17,816 bases of DNA from an uncultured Oscillospiraceae bacterium (GCA_910587465.1 CAJUMS010000054.1:1-17816); one strand, 5' to 3'; shown: positions 1 to 7,224, counted from the first letter of the stretch. Translations and numbers: made by a program. The notes: a model not told the origin generated them from the letters alone.

Positions 1-47
1 TCAAGGATATTTTGAATGCTCCAATTTTGAAAAGGACGGTGAGAGCG

Positions 48-479
48 ATGGATAGGCTGACGGAAATTGTAGACGGACGGCAATGTACTATTGTAAGTGA
101 CGACAAATGTGTGGAATACCGATATGGCGATGATATTGACAAGCTCGCCGCATACGAAGACACAGGGCTTTCTCCCGAGAAAGTGGCGTTGATGAAGGAA
201 AAGCTCTCTGATAATCGTTTGATTGAGCTTCCATGCTGTTTAGGCGATAAGGTGTTTCAAGTGAAAAACGGCGTTATTATTGCGGCATACGTGGACGGAA
301 TACGCTTCGGGAATAAACGTTGCTGTAACAATGAGGAAAAATATATCACATTACGTGATGTGTATACCAATTACAGTGAAAAAGTATCGTTTAGCAGATT
401 TAACCAATTTTGCTTTGCGACCGAAGAAGAAGCCAAACGAAAATTGGAAAGGATAAAACAAAATGCAAATTCAGTGTAG
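48..479 (+). CDS. Small phage protein with LAAYEDTGLSPEK motif, function unknown
   Basis: This 143-residue protein carries the segment KLAAYEDTGLSPEKV at residues 32-46. I recognise that segment from many small accessory proteins of Clostridia phages, where it looks like a short helical module, but I know of no proven function. The rest is mixed alpha/beta-like with charged termini; there is no signal peptide or membrane segment. I chose the ATG at 48 because GGTGAG and AAGGAC lie just upstream; a TTG at 12 in the same frame would add 12 residues but has no comparable site. The stop lies inside the next gene, which starts at 463, so the two are probably translated together. It sits in the accessory region before the packaging genes. 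Reality of the gene is fairly sure; the role is unknown. Confidence 0.75.
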   Translation: MDRLTEIVDGRQCTIVSDDKCVEYRYGDDIDKLAAYEDTGLSPEKVALMKEKLSDNRLIELPCCLGDKVFQVKNGVIIAAYVDGIRFGNKRCCNNEEKYITLRDVYTNYSEKVSFSRFNQFCFATEEEAKRKLERIKQNANSV

Positions 480-687
480 CAACTGCGGAGCACGACAGTG
501 CTTCAAATACTCGGCGGCGAACGTCAACAGCCTTATCGCGCTCGGGTGGAACAGCTTCGGGAGTGCTCTCTACTGTCCTAAATGTGTTGAAACGTGGCGC
601 GACAGGAACGGCGATAGAGAGCTTGCGGGACGCGAGAACACCATAAGGGTAATAGACAGCATTGCAGAAAGGCAGGGCGTAATATGA
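463..687 (+). CDS. Small zinc-ribbon-like protein
   Basis: This is a 74-residue protein with two CxxC pairs, C5-x2-C8 (CSNC) and C38-x2-C41 (CPKC), separated by a stretch containing LGWNSFG. Two such knuckles are the usual layout of a small zinc ribbon, so metal binding is likely, though it is inferred from the cysteine spacing only. The C-terminal third is charged and probably helical. The start overlaps the end of the preceding gene by 17 bases and its own stop overlaps the ATG of the YopX-family gene (684), which indicates a tightly packed operon. Proteins like this are common in the early or middle region of Clostridia phages. It may bind nucleic acid or another protein; neither is shown. 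Confidence 0.75.
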   Translation: MQIQCSNCGARQCFKYSAANVNSLIALGWNSFGSALYCPKCVETWRDRNGDRELAGRENTIRVIDSIAERQGVI

Positions 688-1094
688 ACGAAGCAAGAGG
701 GCTTTGGCGCGCGAAGCGCATCGACAACGGGGAGTGGGTTCACGGAGTGCCTTTACAGCATTGTGATGGAGATTGGCAACTGATAAGCGGCAAAGTAGGT
801 GCTATGGCAATACAGACAATTGTTGCAGATACCCTCGGAGAGTGTACGGGCTTGCGCGACAAGAGCGGTAAGCTCATTTTCGAGGGGGATGTTGTTCAAA
901 CTAAACACGGAAGATTATGCAAGATCGTTTGGCGTAGTAATTCATCTGTTAATTGCTGGGATATGGTTCCATTGGAATGCAAGCGTCGTAGCCCCGATGA
1001 ATGGGATTTGTGGGATAGCAAAAATCTGTTGGTGGTTGGAAATATGTACGACGACCCCGAGCTGCTTAAAGGAGCGGACAATGAAAACAAATAG
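684..1094 (+). CDS. YopX family protein
   Basis: This 136-residue protein matches the YopX family of Gram-positive phages and prophages. Residues 55-71 read TGLRDKSGKLIFEGDVV, the family hallmark (usually TGLKDKNGKEIYEGDIV), and residues 117-128 read VVGNMYDDPELL, the usual closing motif. The N-terminal part with WRAKRIDNGEWVHG is also typical. Family members fold as a small beta-rich SH3-like domain followed by a helical part; no biochemical function is established that I can name. The ATG overlaps the stop of the preceding zinc-ribbon gene, and the C-terminus overlaps the next gene (ATG 1081) by 14 bases. It is an early/middle accessory gene rather than a virion component. Confidence 0.88.
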   Translation: MNEARGLWRAKRIDNGEWVHGVPLQHCDGDWQLISGKVGAMAIQTIVADTLGECTGLRDKSGKLIFEGDVVQTKHGRLCKIVWRSNSSVNCWDMVPLECKRRSPDEWDLWDSKNLLVVGNMYDDPELLKGADNENK

Positions 1095-1500
1095 CCTTAT
1101 ATCAGTGTTAAGGAATATAAAACTTCCGTGCCATTGGAACAAGCAAGTGCTTTGTACAATCAAGCAGGATTGCAACGGTTGCAAATACCGACCTGCCGAT
1201 GAGGACAAGTCAAACGGGAAAAACGATCCTGTTTTTATCGGTTGGGAAATAACATTGGGCGCGCCATTCCCCTATTGCCCGTCTTGCGGCGAAATGCCGT
1301 ACAGCACGGAGCGATGTGTATTCTGTGGTCAGAAATTCATACAAGATGAAGCCATTGCCGAATACAACAAGCCGCCCGAAACCGTAATAATGGATTGCCC
1401 AGTTTGTAAGGGCAATAACACAATGATAGGCGCTCAAGCTAAGTGCAACGGGCATTTTCACGGAAAATGTGAGAAGTGCGGTTGTAAACTTACGGAATAA
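1081..1500 (+). CDS. Cys-rich protein with two zinc-ribbon-like modules
   Basis: This 139-residue protein carries four clear CxxC pairs: C66-C69 with C79-C82 (CPSCG ... CVFCGQ), which look like one zinc ribbon, and C106-C109 with C130-C133 (CPVCKG ... CEKCGCK), which look like a second, DnaJ- or rubredoxin-like knuckle. Additional N-terminal cysteines (17, 25, 31, 34) could hold a further metal. The function is unknown; nucleic-acid or protein binding is the usual role of such ribbons. I chose the ATG at 1081 because AAAGGAG lies 6 bases upstream; the frame stays open further upstream but only across the YopX gene in another frame. It overlaps the YopX gene end by 14 bases, so it belongs to the same transcript. 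Confidence 0.8.
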   Translation: MKTNSLISVLRNIKLPCHWNKQVLCTIKQDCNGCKYRPADEDKSNGKNDPVFIGWEITLGAPFPYCPSCGEMPYSTERCVFCGQKFIQDEAIAEYNKPPETVIMDCPVCKGNNTMIGAQAKCNGHFHGKCEKCGCKLTE

Positions 1501-1522
1501 CGATATTTGCAGAGGCGATTAG

Positions 1523-1852
1523 ATGAACAGCAAAGCGTACAAATCCTATGAGATCAGCAAAAATGAATACCAAGAGTTGAAATACTTTTGCTTGCGGCAT
1601 GAAGAGATGCGGCAAACAGTTGAAAAAAGCGAAAAGCAGTCAAAGAAGTATTGGAACTGCTGTATAAGCATTACGATGATTGGCGACGCTCTGAAACGCG
1701 CTACCGATAACGAGGTAATCCGTGCACATTTGCAGTTAGCCGTCACCACAAATACACCATATGAGCGTTTGGGTATTCCTATGGGGCGGCAACAGTTCTA
1801 TGAGCTGCGGAGGAAGTTCTTCTATATTCTTAAAACCTTAAAAATGGGATAA
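1523..1852 (+). CDS. Conserved phage protein preceding the terminase, possible late-gene regulator
   Basis: This 109-residue basic protein begins with YEISKNEYQELKYFCLRH and ends with GRQQFYELRRKFFYIL. I recognise this pair of ends from a family of small Clostridia phage proteins encoded just before the small terminase; the C-terminal segment (about residues 84-104) looks like a helix-turn-helix recognition region. By position it resembles ArpU- or sigma-like late regulators of Gram-positive phages, but I cannot show homology, so a regulatory role is inference. The gene is followed by the only clear promoter-like sequence before the structural operon, which fits a regulator acting on that promoter. 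It starts 22 bases after the previous stop. The gene is confident; the function is not. Confidence 0.72.
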   Translation: MNSKAYKSYEISKNEYQELKYFCLRHEEMRQTVEKSEKQSKKYWNCCISITMIGDALKRATDNEVIRAHLQLAVTTNTPYERLGIPMGRQQFYELRRKFFYILKTLKMG

Positions 1853-1908
1853 CCAAAAGCGTCAAAATTTGTGCTATACTGAAAGTGGGTAGTAATATCC
1901 CTTTTGGT
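1852..1908 (+). promoter_or_regulatory. Probable late-operon promoter flanked by inverted ACCAAAAG boxes
   Basis: An extended -10 element, TGCTATACT, lies at 1872-1880, with no good TTGACA box at the expected distance. At the -35 position sits ACCAAAAG (1852-1859), and its exact reverse complement CTTTTGGT occurs at 1901-1908, just after the expected transcription start. A promoter without a -35 box but with a repeated box in that place suggests a protein-assisted promoter. It lies between the possible regulator (ends 1852) and the small terminase (starts 1941), where the late transcript should begin. The elements are read directly; promoter use and protein binding are inferred. Confidence 0.5.
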
Positions 1909-1940
1909 ATGGCACATTTTTATTTTTAGCGGGTGGTGAT

Positions 1941-2366
1941 ATGGCAGCTCGGTTGACCGACAGGCAGAAAAAGAAGATTATCGCGGATTATGTTCAGCTG
2001 GGGAGCTATAATGCGGCGGCTAAATTGAATGGAGTTTCTAATCACACCGTCAAAAAAGTTGTGTCCGAAGCTCCAGAAACTTCCAAAAAACTCCAACAAA
2101 AAAAAGAGCAGAACACCGCCGATGTTATCGCTTATATGGAAAGCCAAAAAAACGATGTCTGCGAGTTGCTGGGACTGTACATTAACGAACTGAAAAATCC
2201 GATGAAAATCCAAGCGGCGGCGCTGAAAGAAATTGCTGTCGTTTTGGGCGTTGTAATTGATAAATACACCAAATTCGTTGGTGATAACATAGCAGACAAT
2301 CAGAGCGAGGACGCTTTGAGCAAGAGCCTAAGAGAGCTTGGGGAGGGGCTGGAGAGTGATGAATAA
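1941..2366 (+). CDS. terS: Terminase small subunit
   Basis: This 141-residue protein begins RLTDRQKKKIIADYVQLGSY, followed by NAAAKLNGVSNHTVKKVV, a helix-turn-helix at about residues 20-42. That arrangement is typical of small terminase subunits of Gram-positive siphoviruses, which bind the packaging site and recruit the large subunit. The middle (about 55-110) is helical, consistent with the oligomerisation core, and the C-terminus is acidic. The position, two tiny genes before the large terminase, supports the call. The ATG at 1941 has GGTGGTGAT immediately upstream. The stop overlaps the next ATG (2359). A transposase-like helix-turn-helix is the only other reading, and the context argues against it. 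Confidence 0.85.
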   Translation: MAARLTDRQKKKIIADYVQLGSYNAAAKLNGVSNHTVKKVVSEAPETSKKLQQKKEQNTADVIAYMESQKNDVCELLGLYINELKNPMKIQAAALKEIAVVLGVVIDKYTKFVGDNIADNQSEDALSKSLRELGEGLESDE

Positions 2367-2604
2367 AATGAAATTTATCTTGAATGGCTGCGATATATCA
2401 TTTGTTGCAGAGGCTCCCAGTGATATTACTCTTGGGCAACTTATTAAGCAAACAGATAAAATTGAACCCGATTGGTGCGCTTGTGGTATTTGCTCTTGCT
2501 CCGATCCTTCGGCTGAACCCGAAATAATAATTGATTATGATAGCGTGCGAAAAGCCAACGATGATGTCGATTGTATTATTTTGGAGGATAATGATGGAGA
2601 ATAA
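2359..2604 (+). CDS. Small Cys-cluster protein between the terminase genes
   Basis: This 81-residue acidic protein starts MNKMKFILNGCDISF and carries a dense cysteine cluster, CACGICSCSD, near its middle. The C-terminal part is rich in D and E. I do not recognise the family; the beginning (a beta-strand followed by SDITLGQLIKQ) looks like a small folded domain with a metal-binding knuckle. The ATG at 2359 was chosen because GGAG lies at 2351-2354 and it overlaps the small terminase stop (2364-2366); an in-frame TTG at 2338 lacks such a site. It overlaps the following gene by a few bases. It may modulate packaging by position only, which is speculation. Confidence 0.65.
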   Translation: MNKMKFILNGCDISFVAEAPSDITLGQLIKQTDKIEPDWCACGICSCSDPSAEPEIIIDYDSVRKANDDVDCIILEDNDGE

Positions 2605-2821
2605 GAAAACCCTTAAAGAAAAAATCGCAGAGCTTGAAGAAATTATCAAGTCAAAGGACGAGAATATACAAACGCTCCACTCGCGACTTTCTGGAAAGCA
2701 TATATGCACGGGATATTGTAGCGTATGCACACACGGCATTATGACGATCAATAATATTTTTGGAGGAACGAGTTATCTTTGCGACTTAGAGGCTAATTGC
2801 AAGGATTTTGAGCGCAAATGA
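2594..2821 (+). CDS. Small coiled-coil plus Cys-rich protein
   Basis: This 75-residue protein has two parts: an N-terminal charged helix with heptad spacing (KTLKEKIAELEEIIKSKDEN, about residues 5-24), probably a short coiled coil, and a C-terminal Cys-rich part with CTGYCSVC and later CDLEANC, a likely metal-binding knuckle. The second of two adjacent ATGs (2594) is preferred because GGAGG at 2583-2587 is 6 bases away. The stop TGA overlaps the ATG of the large terminase, so translation is probably coupled. No family is recognised. The coiled coil suggests a self-associating adaptor; the rest is unknown. Confidence 0.7.
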   Translation: MENKKTLKEKIAELEEIIKSKDENIQTLHSRLSGKHICTGYCSVCTHGIMTINNIFGGTSYLCDLEANCKDFERK

Positions 2822-4032
2822 TCAGCCTCAAGCAAAAGAAAATCCTTGCATTTCCCTATTCGCGGTTCGATCACATCATCTGTGACGGCGCTGTCCGTTC
2901 GGGAAAAACCTCTATAATGTCCGTTGCATTTATCCGCTGGGCCATGGAGAACTTCAACGGCTGCCGTTTCGGGATATGCGGAAAGACTGTAGGTTCGGCA
3001 GAGGAAAACATAATCGCGCCGCTTATCGCGATGTCGTACATCAAGAAAAACTATCGCGTGAAGTGGCGGCGGTCAAATAAGCTGCTGATTATCAAGCGCG
3101 GCAAGGTTACGAACGTGTTCGAGGTATTCGGTGGCAAAGACGAGAGCAGCTTTACGCTGATACAAGGTCGAACGCTAGCGGGCGTTTTTCTCGACGAGGT
3201 CGTACTTATGCCCGAGAGCTTTGTAAATCAGGCAATGGCACGCTGCTCGGTCGACGGTGCGCGATTCTGGTTCAACTGTAATCCCGCCTCGCCGCTGCAT
3301 TGGTTCAAGCAGAAGTGGATAGACCGCGCAGAAGAGATGAACGCGCTGTACCTCCATTTCTCTATGGAGGACAATCCGTCGCTTTCCGAGAAAACACTTG
3401 AACGATACAAGCGGATATATCATGGCGTGTTCTATCAGCGTTATGTGCTCGGACAATGGGTTCTCGCTGAGGGTCTTGTGTACCCGAATTTTAACAACGT
3501 CGTAAAGACCGAAAATCGCGCCTATACGCGTTATGTCGTGTCTATGGACTACGGTATTCAAAACCCCACAGCAATGCTCTTGTGGGGCAAATCTGGGGGC
3601 GTATGGTACGCGATACGCGAGTATTACCATTCGGGGCGCGAAACGGGCAAACAGAAAACCGACGAGGAATATTATAGGGAGCTCGAAAGGCTCTGTGAGG
3701 GAACATCGGCGAACACGTTGATTATCGACCCGTCCGCAACAAGTTTTATAGCACTTGTATGGCAAAAGGGCAGATTTCACGTAGGGAAAGCCGAAAACAG
3801 CGTTATCGAGGGTATACAGCACACGACAACGGCGCTTGCAGAGGGGCGCGTTATGATAAACGACTGCTGCGAAAACACGAAACGCGAGTTTTCTCTTTAT
3901 TCGTGGGACAGCGACGCGACAGAAGATAGAGTTATCAAGGAAAACGACCACTGTATGGACGCTGTCCGCTACTTCGTCCAGACCGCGCGGGCATACAAGG
4001 TTGACGAACCGTATAAAGGAGCAATGTTCTAA
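2818..4032 (+). CDS. terL: Terminase large subunit
   Basis: This 404-residue protein is the ATPase-nuclease motor that pumps and cuts phage DNA. Residues 24-32 read GAVRSGKTS, the Walker A loop; residues 122-128 read GVFLDEV, the Walker B strand with catalytic D126/E127. The C-terminal nuclease domain shows the three expected acidic residues: D244 in SMDYG, D304 in IIDPSA, and D381 in HCMDAVRY. The length is normal for the PBSX/SPP1-like branch. The ATG overlaps the stop of the preceding gene; the best ribosome site nearby (AAGGA) is about 12 bases upstream, so coupling probably helps. The portal gene begins at the base after the stop. No defect is seen; the enzyme should be active. Confidence 0.97.
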   Translation: MISLKQKKILAFPYSRFDHIICDGAVRSGKTSIMSVAFIRWAMENFNGCRFGICGKTVGSAEENIIAPLIAMSYIKKNYRVKWRRSNKLLIIKRGKVTNVFEVFGGKDESSFTLIQGRTLAGVFLDEVVLMPESFVNQAMARCSVDGARFWFNCNPASPLHWFKQKWIDRAEEMNALYLHFSMEDNPSLSEKTLERYKRIYHGVFYQRYVLGQWVLAEGLVYPNFNNVVKTENRAYTRYVVSMDYGIQNPTAMLLWGKSGGVWYAIREYYHSGRETGKQKTDEEYYRELERLCEGTSANTLIIDPSATSFIALVWQKGRFHVGKAENSVIEGIQHTTTALAEGRVMINDCCENTKREFSLYSWDSDATEDRVIKENDHCMDAVRYFVQTARAYKVDEPYKGAMF

Positions 4033-5418
4033 ATGCTGCTAACATATCAGGATTATATCGCCGACACATCAACGGCGGCGGAGTTTGTGCTAAAGGCTAT
4101 AAGCCTCTATCAGTCGAGTGATATGTATAAGACCGCGTGCACGGCGGACGATTACGACAGGCAAAAAAATACGACGATATGCGAGTTTAACCGTATGATA
4201 TACCGCTTGAACGGCTCGCAGATGGTAGACACCACCTCATCTAACAACCGCATTGCAAGTAATTTTTTCCGCCGCCTGAACACACAGCGCTGCACGTACT
4301 CCCTCGGTAACGGCGTGGATTTCTCGGACACTGCCGTAAAGGTCAGGTTCAAAGAGAAATTCGACACAGTCATGTATGCTACGGGATATGACGCGCTTAT
4401 TCACGGGGTATCATATCTGTTTGTCGGCGATAAGCAGCTTTACGAATTCAAGGCGACCGAGTTTGTGCCGATCTGGGACGAGCTGACGGGCGAACTGAGA
4501 GCGGGCATACGTTTCTGGCGGCTAGCTCCCGACAAGCCCTTGATAGCCGTGCTCTACGAGGAGGACGGGTTCACAAAGTTCAGCGAGATAACGGAGGACG
4601 GCGATAAAAAATCACTGTTCCCGTTAGAGAAAAAAAAACCATATATCCAGAAGATACAGACAACAGCGGCATTCGGCGAGGAGGTTATCAGCGAAAGCAA
4701 CTATCCGTCGCTGCCTGTCGTTCCGCTGTGGGGCTCGCGGATGAAACAGTCAACGCTTGTCGGAATGCGCGCGGCTATCGACAGCTACGATATAGTCCGC
4801 AGCGGTTTCGCGAACGACTTGCAGGACTGCGCGGAGATATATTGGCTCGTCGAGAACTACGGCGGTATGCAGGACGACGATCTACGCAAATTCCTCGACC
4901 GCTTAAAGCTGAACCATATAGCGAGCGCGAACACGGGAGACGGCGGACGCATTACACCGTATACGCAAGAGATACCCTACACGGCGCGAAAGACGTTTCT
5001 TGACGATATCCGCGCGGGTATCTACGAGGATTTCGGCGGTCTGGACGTTCACACCGTTGCCGCCGGAGCAACAAACGACCACATAGACGCGGCATATCAG
5101 CCGCTTGACGAGAACGCGGACGACTTTGAAATGCAGATCATAGAGTGCGTACAGAAGATCGGCGGCATTCTTGGGATCGCTCCCGATGATTGCGTACCGC
5201 TGTTCAAGCGTAACCGCATTTCAAACCAGCTTGAACAAATGCAAATACTGGCTATGGCGGCACAGTGGCTCGACGAGGAAACTGTAATCGGCAAAATCCC
5301 CCTAATAACCGTTGACGAGATACCTAAGATACTAAAGCGCAAAGCAGCGGAGGACGCGGACAGAATACCGCTCACAGACGATACTGAGAACGGTGATATC
5401 AATGGTGAGGCAGTATGA
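4033..5418 (+). CDS. Portal protein (SPP1 gp6-like)
   Basis: This 461-residue protein is the ring through which DNA enters the head. The length, the early SNNRIASNFFRRLN region, the segment LPVVPLWGSRMKQSTL, the motif ENYGGMQDDDLRKFLDRL, and the region VAAGATNDHIDAAYQPLDE fit the SPP1-type portal family. The acidic, flexible C-terminus (DRIPLTDDTENGDINGE) is usual. It starts directly after the large terminase stop, with AAAGGAG 11 bases upstream, and its stop overlaps the MuF gene start, the standard terminase-portal-MuF order. I see no truncation. Confidence rests on order and overall pattern, as portals have no short catalytic motif. Confidence 0.92.
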   Translation: MLLTYQDYIADTSTAAEFVLKAISLYQSSDMYKTACTADDYDRQKNTTICEFNRMIYRLNGSQMVDTTSSNNRIASNFFRRLNTQRCTYSLGNGVDFSDTAVKVRFKEKFDTVMYATGYDALIHGVSYLFVGDKQLYEFKATEFVPIWDELTGELRAGIRFWRLAPDKPLIAVLYEEDGFTKFSEITEDGDKKSLFPLEKKKPYIQKIQTTAAFGEEVISESNYPSLPVVPLWGSRMKQSTLVGMRAAIDSYDIVRSGFANDLQDCAEIYWLVENYGGMQDDDLRKFLDRLKLNHIASANTGDGGRITPYTQEIPYTARKTFLDDIRAGIYEDFGGLDVHTVAAGATNDHIDAAYQPLDENADDFEMQIIECVQKIGGILGIAPDDCVPLFKRNRISNQLEQMQILAMAAQWLDEETVIGKIPLITVDEIPKILKRKAAEDADRIPLTDDTENGDINGEAV

Positions 5419-6437
5419 GCAAACCCAAGGATATAGCGCACGAAAACGCCGAAAAGGAAATAGACGCGCTCACAAAGCGGTTTCAGTCGATCTATTCACA
5501 AGCTAACCGCGAGGTGCAGGAGAAGCTGAATAATTACCTCGAACGGTTCAAAAAGCAAGATGAGGCTATGCTGAAAAAGATGGAAAACGGCAACATTACG
5601 CAGGACGAGTACCAGAAATGGTATCAGAACCGCGTATTTGCGGGTAAACAGTGGCGAGCGCGATTGGACGCGCTTGCGGAGGATTACACACACGCTAATC
5701 AGCTTGCAATGAACGCTGTAAACGGCGCACTGCTCGAAGTATACGCCGATAATTTCAATTACGCGGCATATCTCACGGAACAGCAAGTCCGCGCGGATTT
5801 AAGTTTTCAACTTGTCGACCGTTGGACGGTTGAAAGATTAGCGCGGGATAATCCGCAGCTTTTACCCGCGCCGAGCGTGAATATTCCTAAAGACAAGCGG
5901 TGGAACAGGCAGAAAATTATGTCGGCGGTCACGCAAGGCATTATTCAGGGCGAGAGTATGCAGAAAATCGCGCGACGGCTGAAAAAAGTCACCGATATGA
6001 ACGCCGCCTCGGCGATAAGGAACGCTCGCACGGCGGTCACGGGCGCAGAGTGCGCGGGGCGAGTGGATAGTTACAAAGTCGCCGAAATCAAGGGTGTGCA
6101 AATGGTTCAGGTCTGGAGAGCAACGCTTGACAGCAGAACGCGCCACAGCCACGCGGCGATAGACGGTGAGGAAATAGAGCCGGGCGGCACGTTCTCAAAC
6201 GGTTGCCAATATCCGGGAGACCCGCACGGCGAACCCTCGGATGTTTACAATTGCCGTTGTACAATTCTCGGTCACGTCAAGGGCTACGAAAAGTATCATC
6301 AGCGCGGGGCTTACGGTAATGGAAAGCTCGGCGATGAGAGCTATGACGAGTGGAAAGCGCGACATAGTGCGGAATTTGAAAAATCTTCAAAATCCAACCA
6401 AATTCCGTTGACAAATATAACAACGAAAACGGTATAA
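5415..6437 (+). CDS. MuF-type minor head protein (SPP1 gp7 family)
   Basis: This 340-residue protein has a long helical N-terminal half and a MuF domain at about residues 175-285. The diagnostic part runs from VWRATLDSRTRHSHAAIDGE (233-252) to the YNCRCT motif with C280 and C282. Proteins of this family enter the procapsid with the portal and may leave with the DNA. The ATG overlaps the portal stop. After the MuF domain a short tail ends at TAA TAA (6435-6440). The downstream ART gene is in the -1 frame, and that frame is open from 6380, inside this gene, so the two may once have been, or may still be, one fused protein. Many related MuF proteins carry a C-terminal toxin or ART domain, which makes this worth testing. 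Confidence 0.92.
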   Translation: MSKPKDIAHENAEKEIDALTKRFQSIYSQANREVQEKLNNYLERFKKQDEAMLKKMENGNITQDEYQKWYQNRVFAGKQWRARLDALAEDYTHANQLAMNAVNGALLEVYADNFNYAAYLTEQQVRADLSFQLVDRWTVERLARDNPQLLPAPSVNIPKDKRWNRQKIMSAVTQGIIQGESMQKIARRLKKVTDMNAASAIRNARTAVTGAECAGRVDSYKVAEIKGVQMVQVWRATLDSRTRHSHAAIDGEEIEPGGTFSNGCQYPGDPHGEPSDVYNCRCTILGHVKGYEKYHQRGAYGNGKLGDESYDEWKARHSAEFEKSSKSNQIPLTNITTKTV

Positions 6438-6526
6438 TAAATGAAGAAAGATATCGCACATTTCAAGAAGGACAAGAGGTTAATGACTTCTTTTATTACG
6501 ACAACGAAAACAGAGGACTGCGCGCT

Positions 6527-7051
6527 ATGAAAAATAGCGAACACGGCAAATGGATAGCTTCATTGTCTCAACGGCAACGTATAGATATAGCTGATTATTG
6601 TGGTGACGGATATGCAGATATAAATAGTTACTGGCGCAAATATGGCGATTGGCAAGAAATCAACACCGAAAAAGTGAGAGCGCAGACAAAAAGTCTTGAT
6701 GAAGCGATAGCTTCTTATAATCTTAAATCAGATATTAAGACTTATCGCGCTGTGCAGCCAGAGGCTTTTCAAGAATATTGGGGCAATATTCAAGGCTTGG
6801 TCGGTAAAGAATATACTGATCCAGCTTTTATGAGCACATCTCCTTTTAAGGGTTCAGACGCTGTGAATAAAGATTGCATAATGGAGTTGCTAATACCCGC
6901 TGGGCAAGGGAGAGGAGCATATATAAATAACTTGTCAGGTTTTCAGGATAAAGAATATGAGTTTTTGCTTGCAAGGGATAGCAAGTTTAAAATTTATTCG
7001 GTTGAGGAAACTGAAGAAAAGCTGATTTTGAAAATGGAGATGATCGTATGA
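6527..7051 (+). CDS. ADP-ribosyltransferase (R-S-E type)
   Basis: This 174-residue domain shows the full signature of mono-ADP-ribosyltransferases of the VIP2/exoenzyme group: R74 in TYRAVQ, S103-T104-S105 in FMSTSP, and the E143-x-E145 pair in DKEYEFLL. The ExE form usually modifies arginine using NAD. The upstream helices (IADYCGDGYADINSYWR) match the usual N-terminal lobe. AGAGGA at 6512-6517 supports the ATG at 6527, but the same frame is open back to 6380 and reads coding-like (for example FQEGQEVNDFFYYDNENRGL), with no ATG, GTG or TTG in it. The true product may therefore be longer, or fused to the MuF protein by frameshifting. The gene is more AT-rich than its neighbours, as for a transferred cargo gene. 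Its target, host or virion protein, is unknown. Confidence 0.88.
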   Translation: MKNSEHGKWIASLSQRQRIDIADYCGDGYADINSYWRKYGDWQEINTEKVRAQTKSLDEAIASYNLKSDIKTYRAVQPEAFQEYWGNIQGLVGKEYTDPAFMSTSPFKGSDAVNKDCIMELLIPAGQGRGAYINNLSGFQDKEYEFLLARDSKFKIYSVEETEEKLILKMEMIV

Positions 7052-7224
7052 CTAAAGAACAACAAAAAGAATGGGCTGAAACGCTTGGAATAAGTATTGA
7101 AGAAGCCGAAAAACTTCAAAAGCGAGGAGAAGAAGCAAGAAAAAAAGACAATCGCTTTGAAGCGAAAAAGGGGGAGGGATATTTTTTTGATGGCAAATCA
7201 AGTCACAGTAAACCTAACCGATAA
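7048..7224 (+). CDS. Small charged protein coupled to the ADP-ribosyltransferase
   Basis: This is a 58-residue ORF starting with an ATG that overlaps the ART stop (ATGA) and has GGAG 8 bases upstream. The protein begins MTKEQQKEWAETLGISIEEA, which looks like a small helix-turn-helix-like helical pair, continues with a highly charged helix, and ends with GEGYFFDGKSSHSK. Its last 35 bases overlap the start of the gp10-like gene at 7190 in another frame. The tight coupling to the ART suggests a partner: an inhibitor protecting the producing cell, a chaperone or a loading factor. That is inference from position; I do not recognise the family. Confidence 0.6.
   Translation: MTKEQQKEWAETLGISIEEAEKLQKRGEEARKKDNRFEAKKGEGYFFDGKSSHSKPNR

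Noticed and set aside
1..15. Possible 3' end of an upstream gene (TCA AGG ATA TTT TGA)
   Set aside because: Five codons are too few to tell a gene end from chance; another frame is open there too.
410..646. 78-codon + strand ORF overlapping the first two genes
   Set aside because: Low-complexity R/S/T-rich translation and full overlap with two better genes.
3351..3370. CCTCCAT/ATGGAGG hairpin inside the terminase gene
   Set aside because: Seven-base arms in a coding region are expected by chance in a window this long and no regulatory context is seen.
3175..3951. Long antisense ORF (258 codons) opposite the large terminase
   Set aside because: Shadow of the terminase coding frame on the other strand; no ribosome site or recognisable protein.
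6441..6530. 29-codon ORF after the MuF stop, starting MKKDIAHFKK
   Set aside because: No ribosome site, and the overlapping ART frame reads more like coding sequence.
7097..7189. Lysine-rich N-terminal extension of the gp10-like protein
   Set aside because: It overlaps the coupled 58-residue gene in another frame, precedes a very strong ribosome site at 7170-7179, and lies outside the conserved domain.
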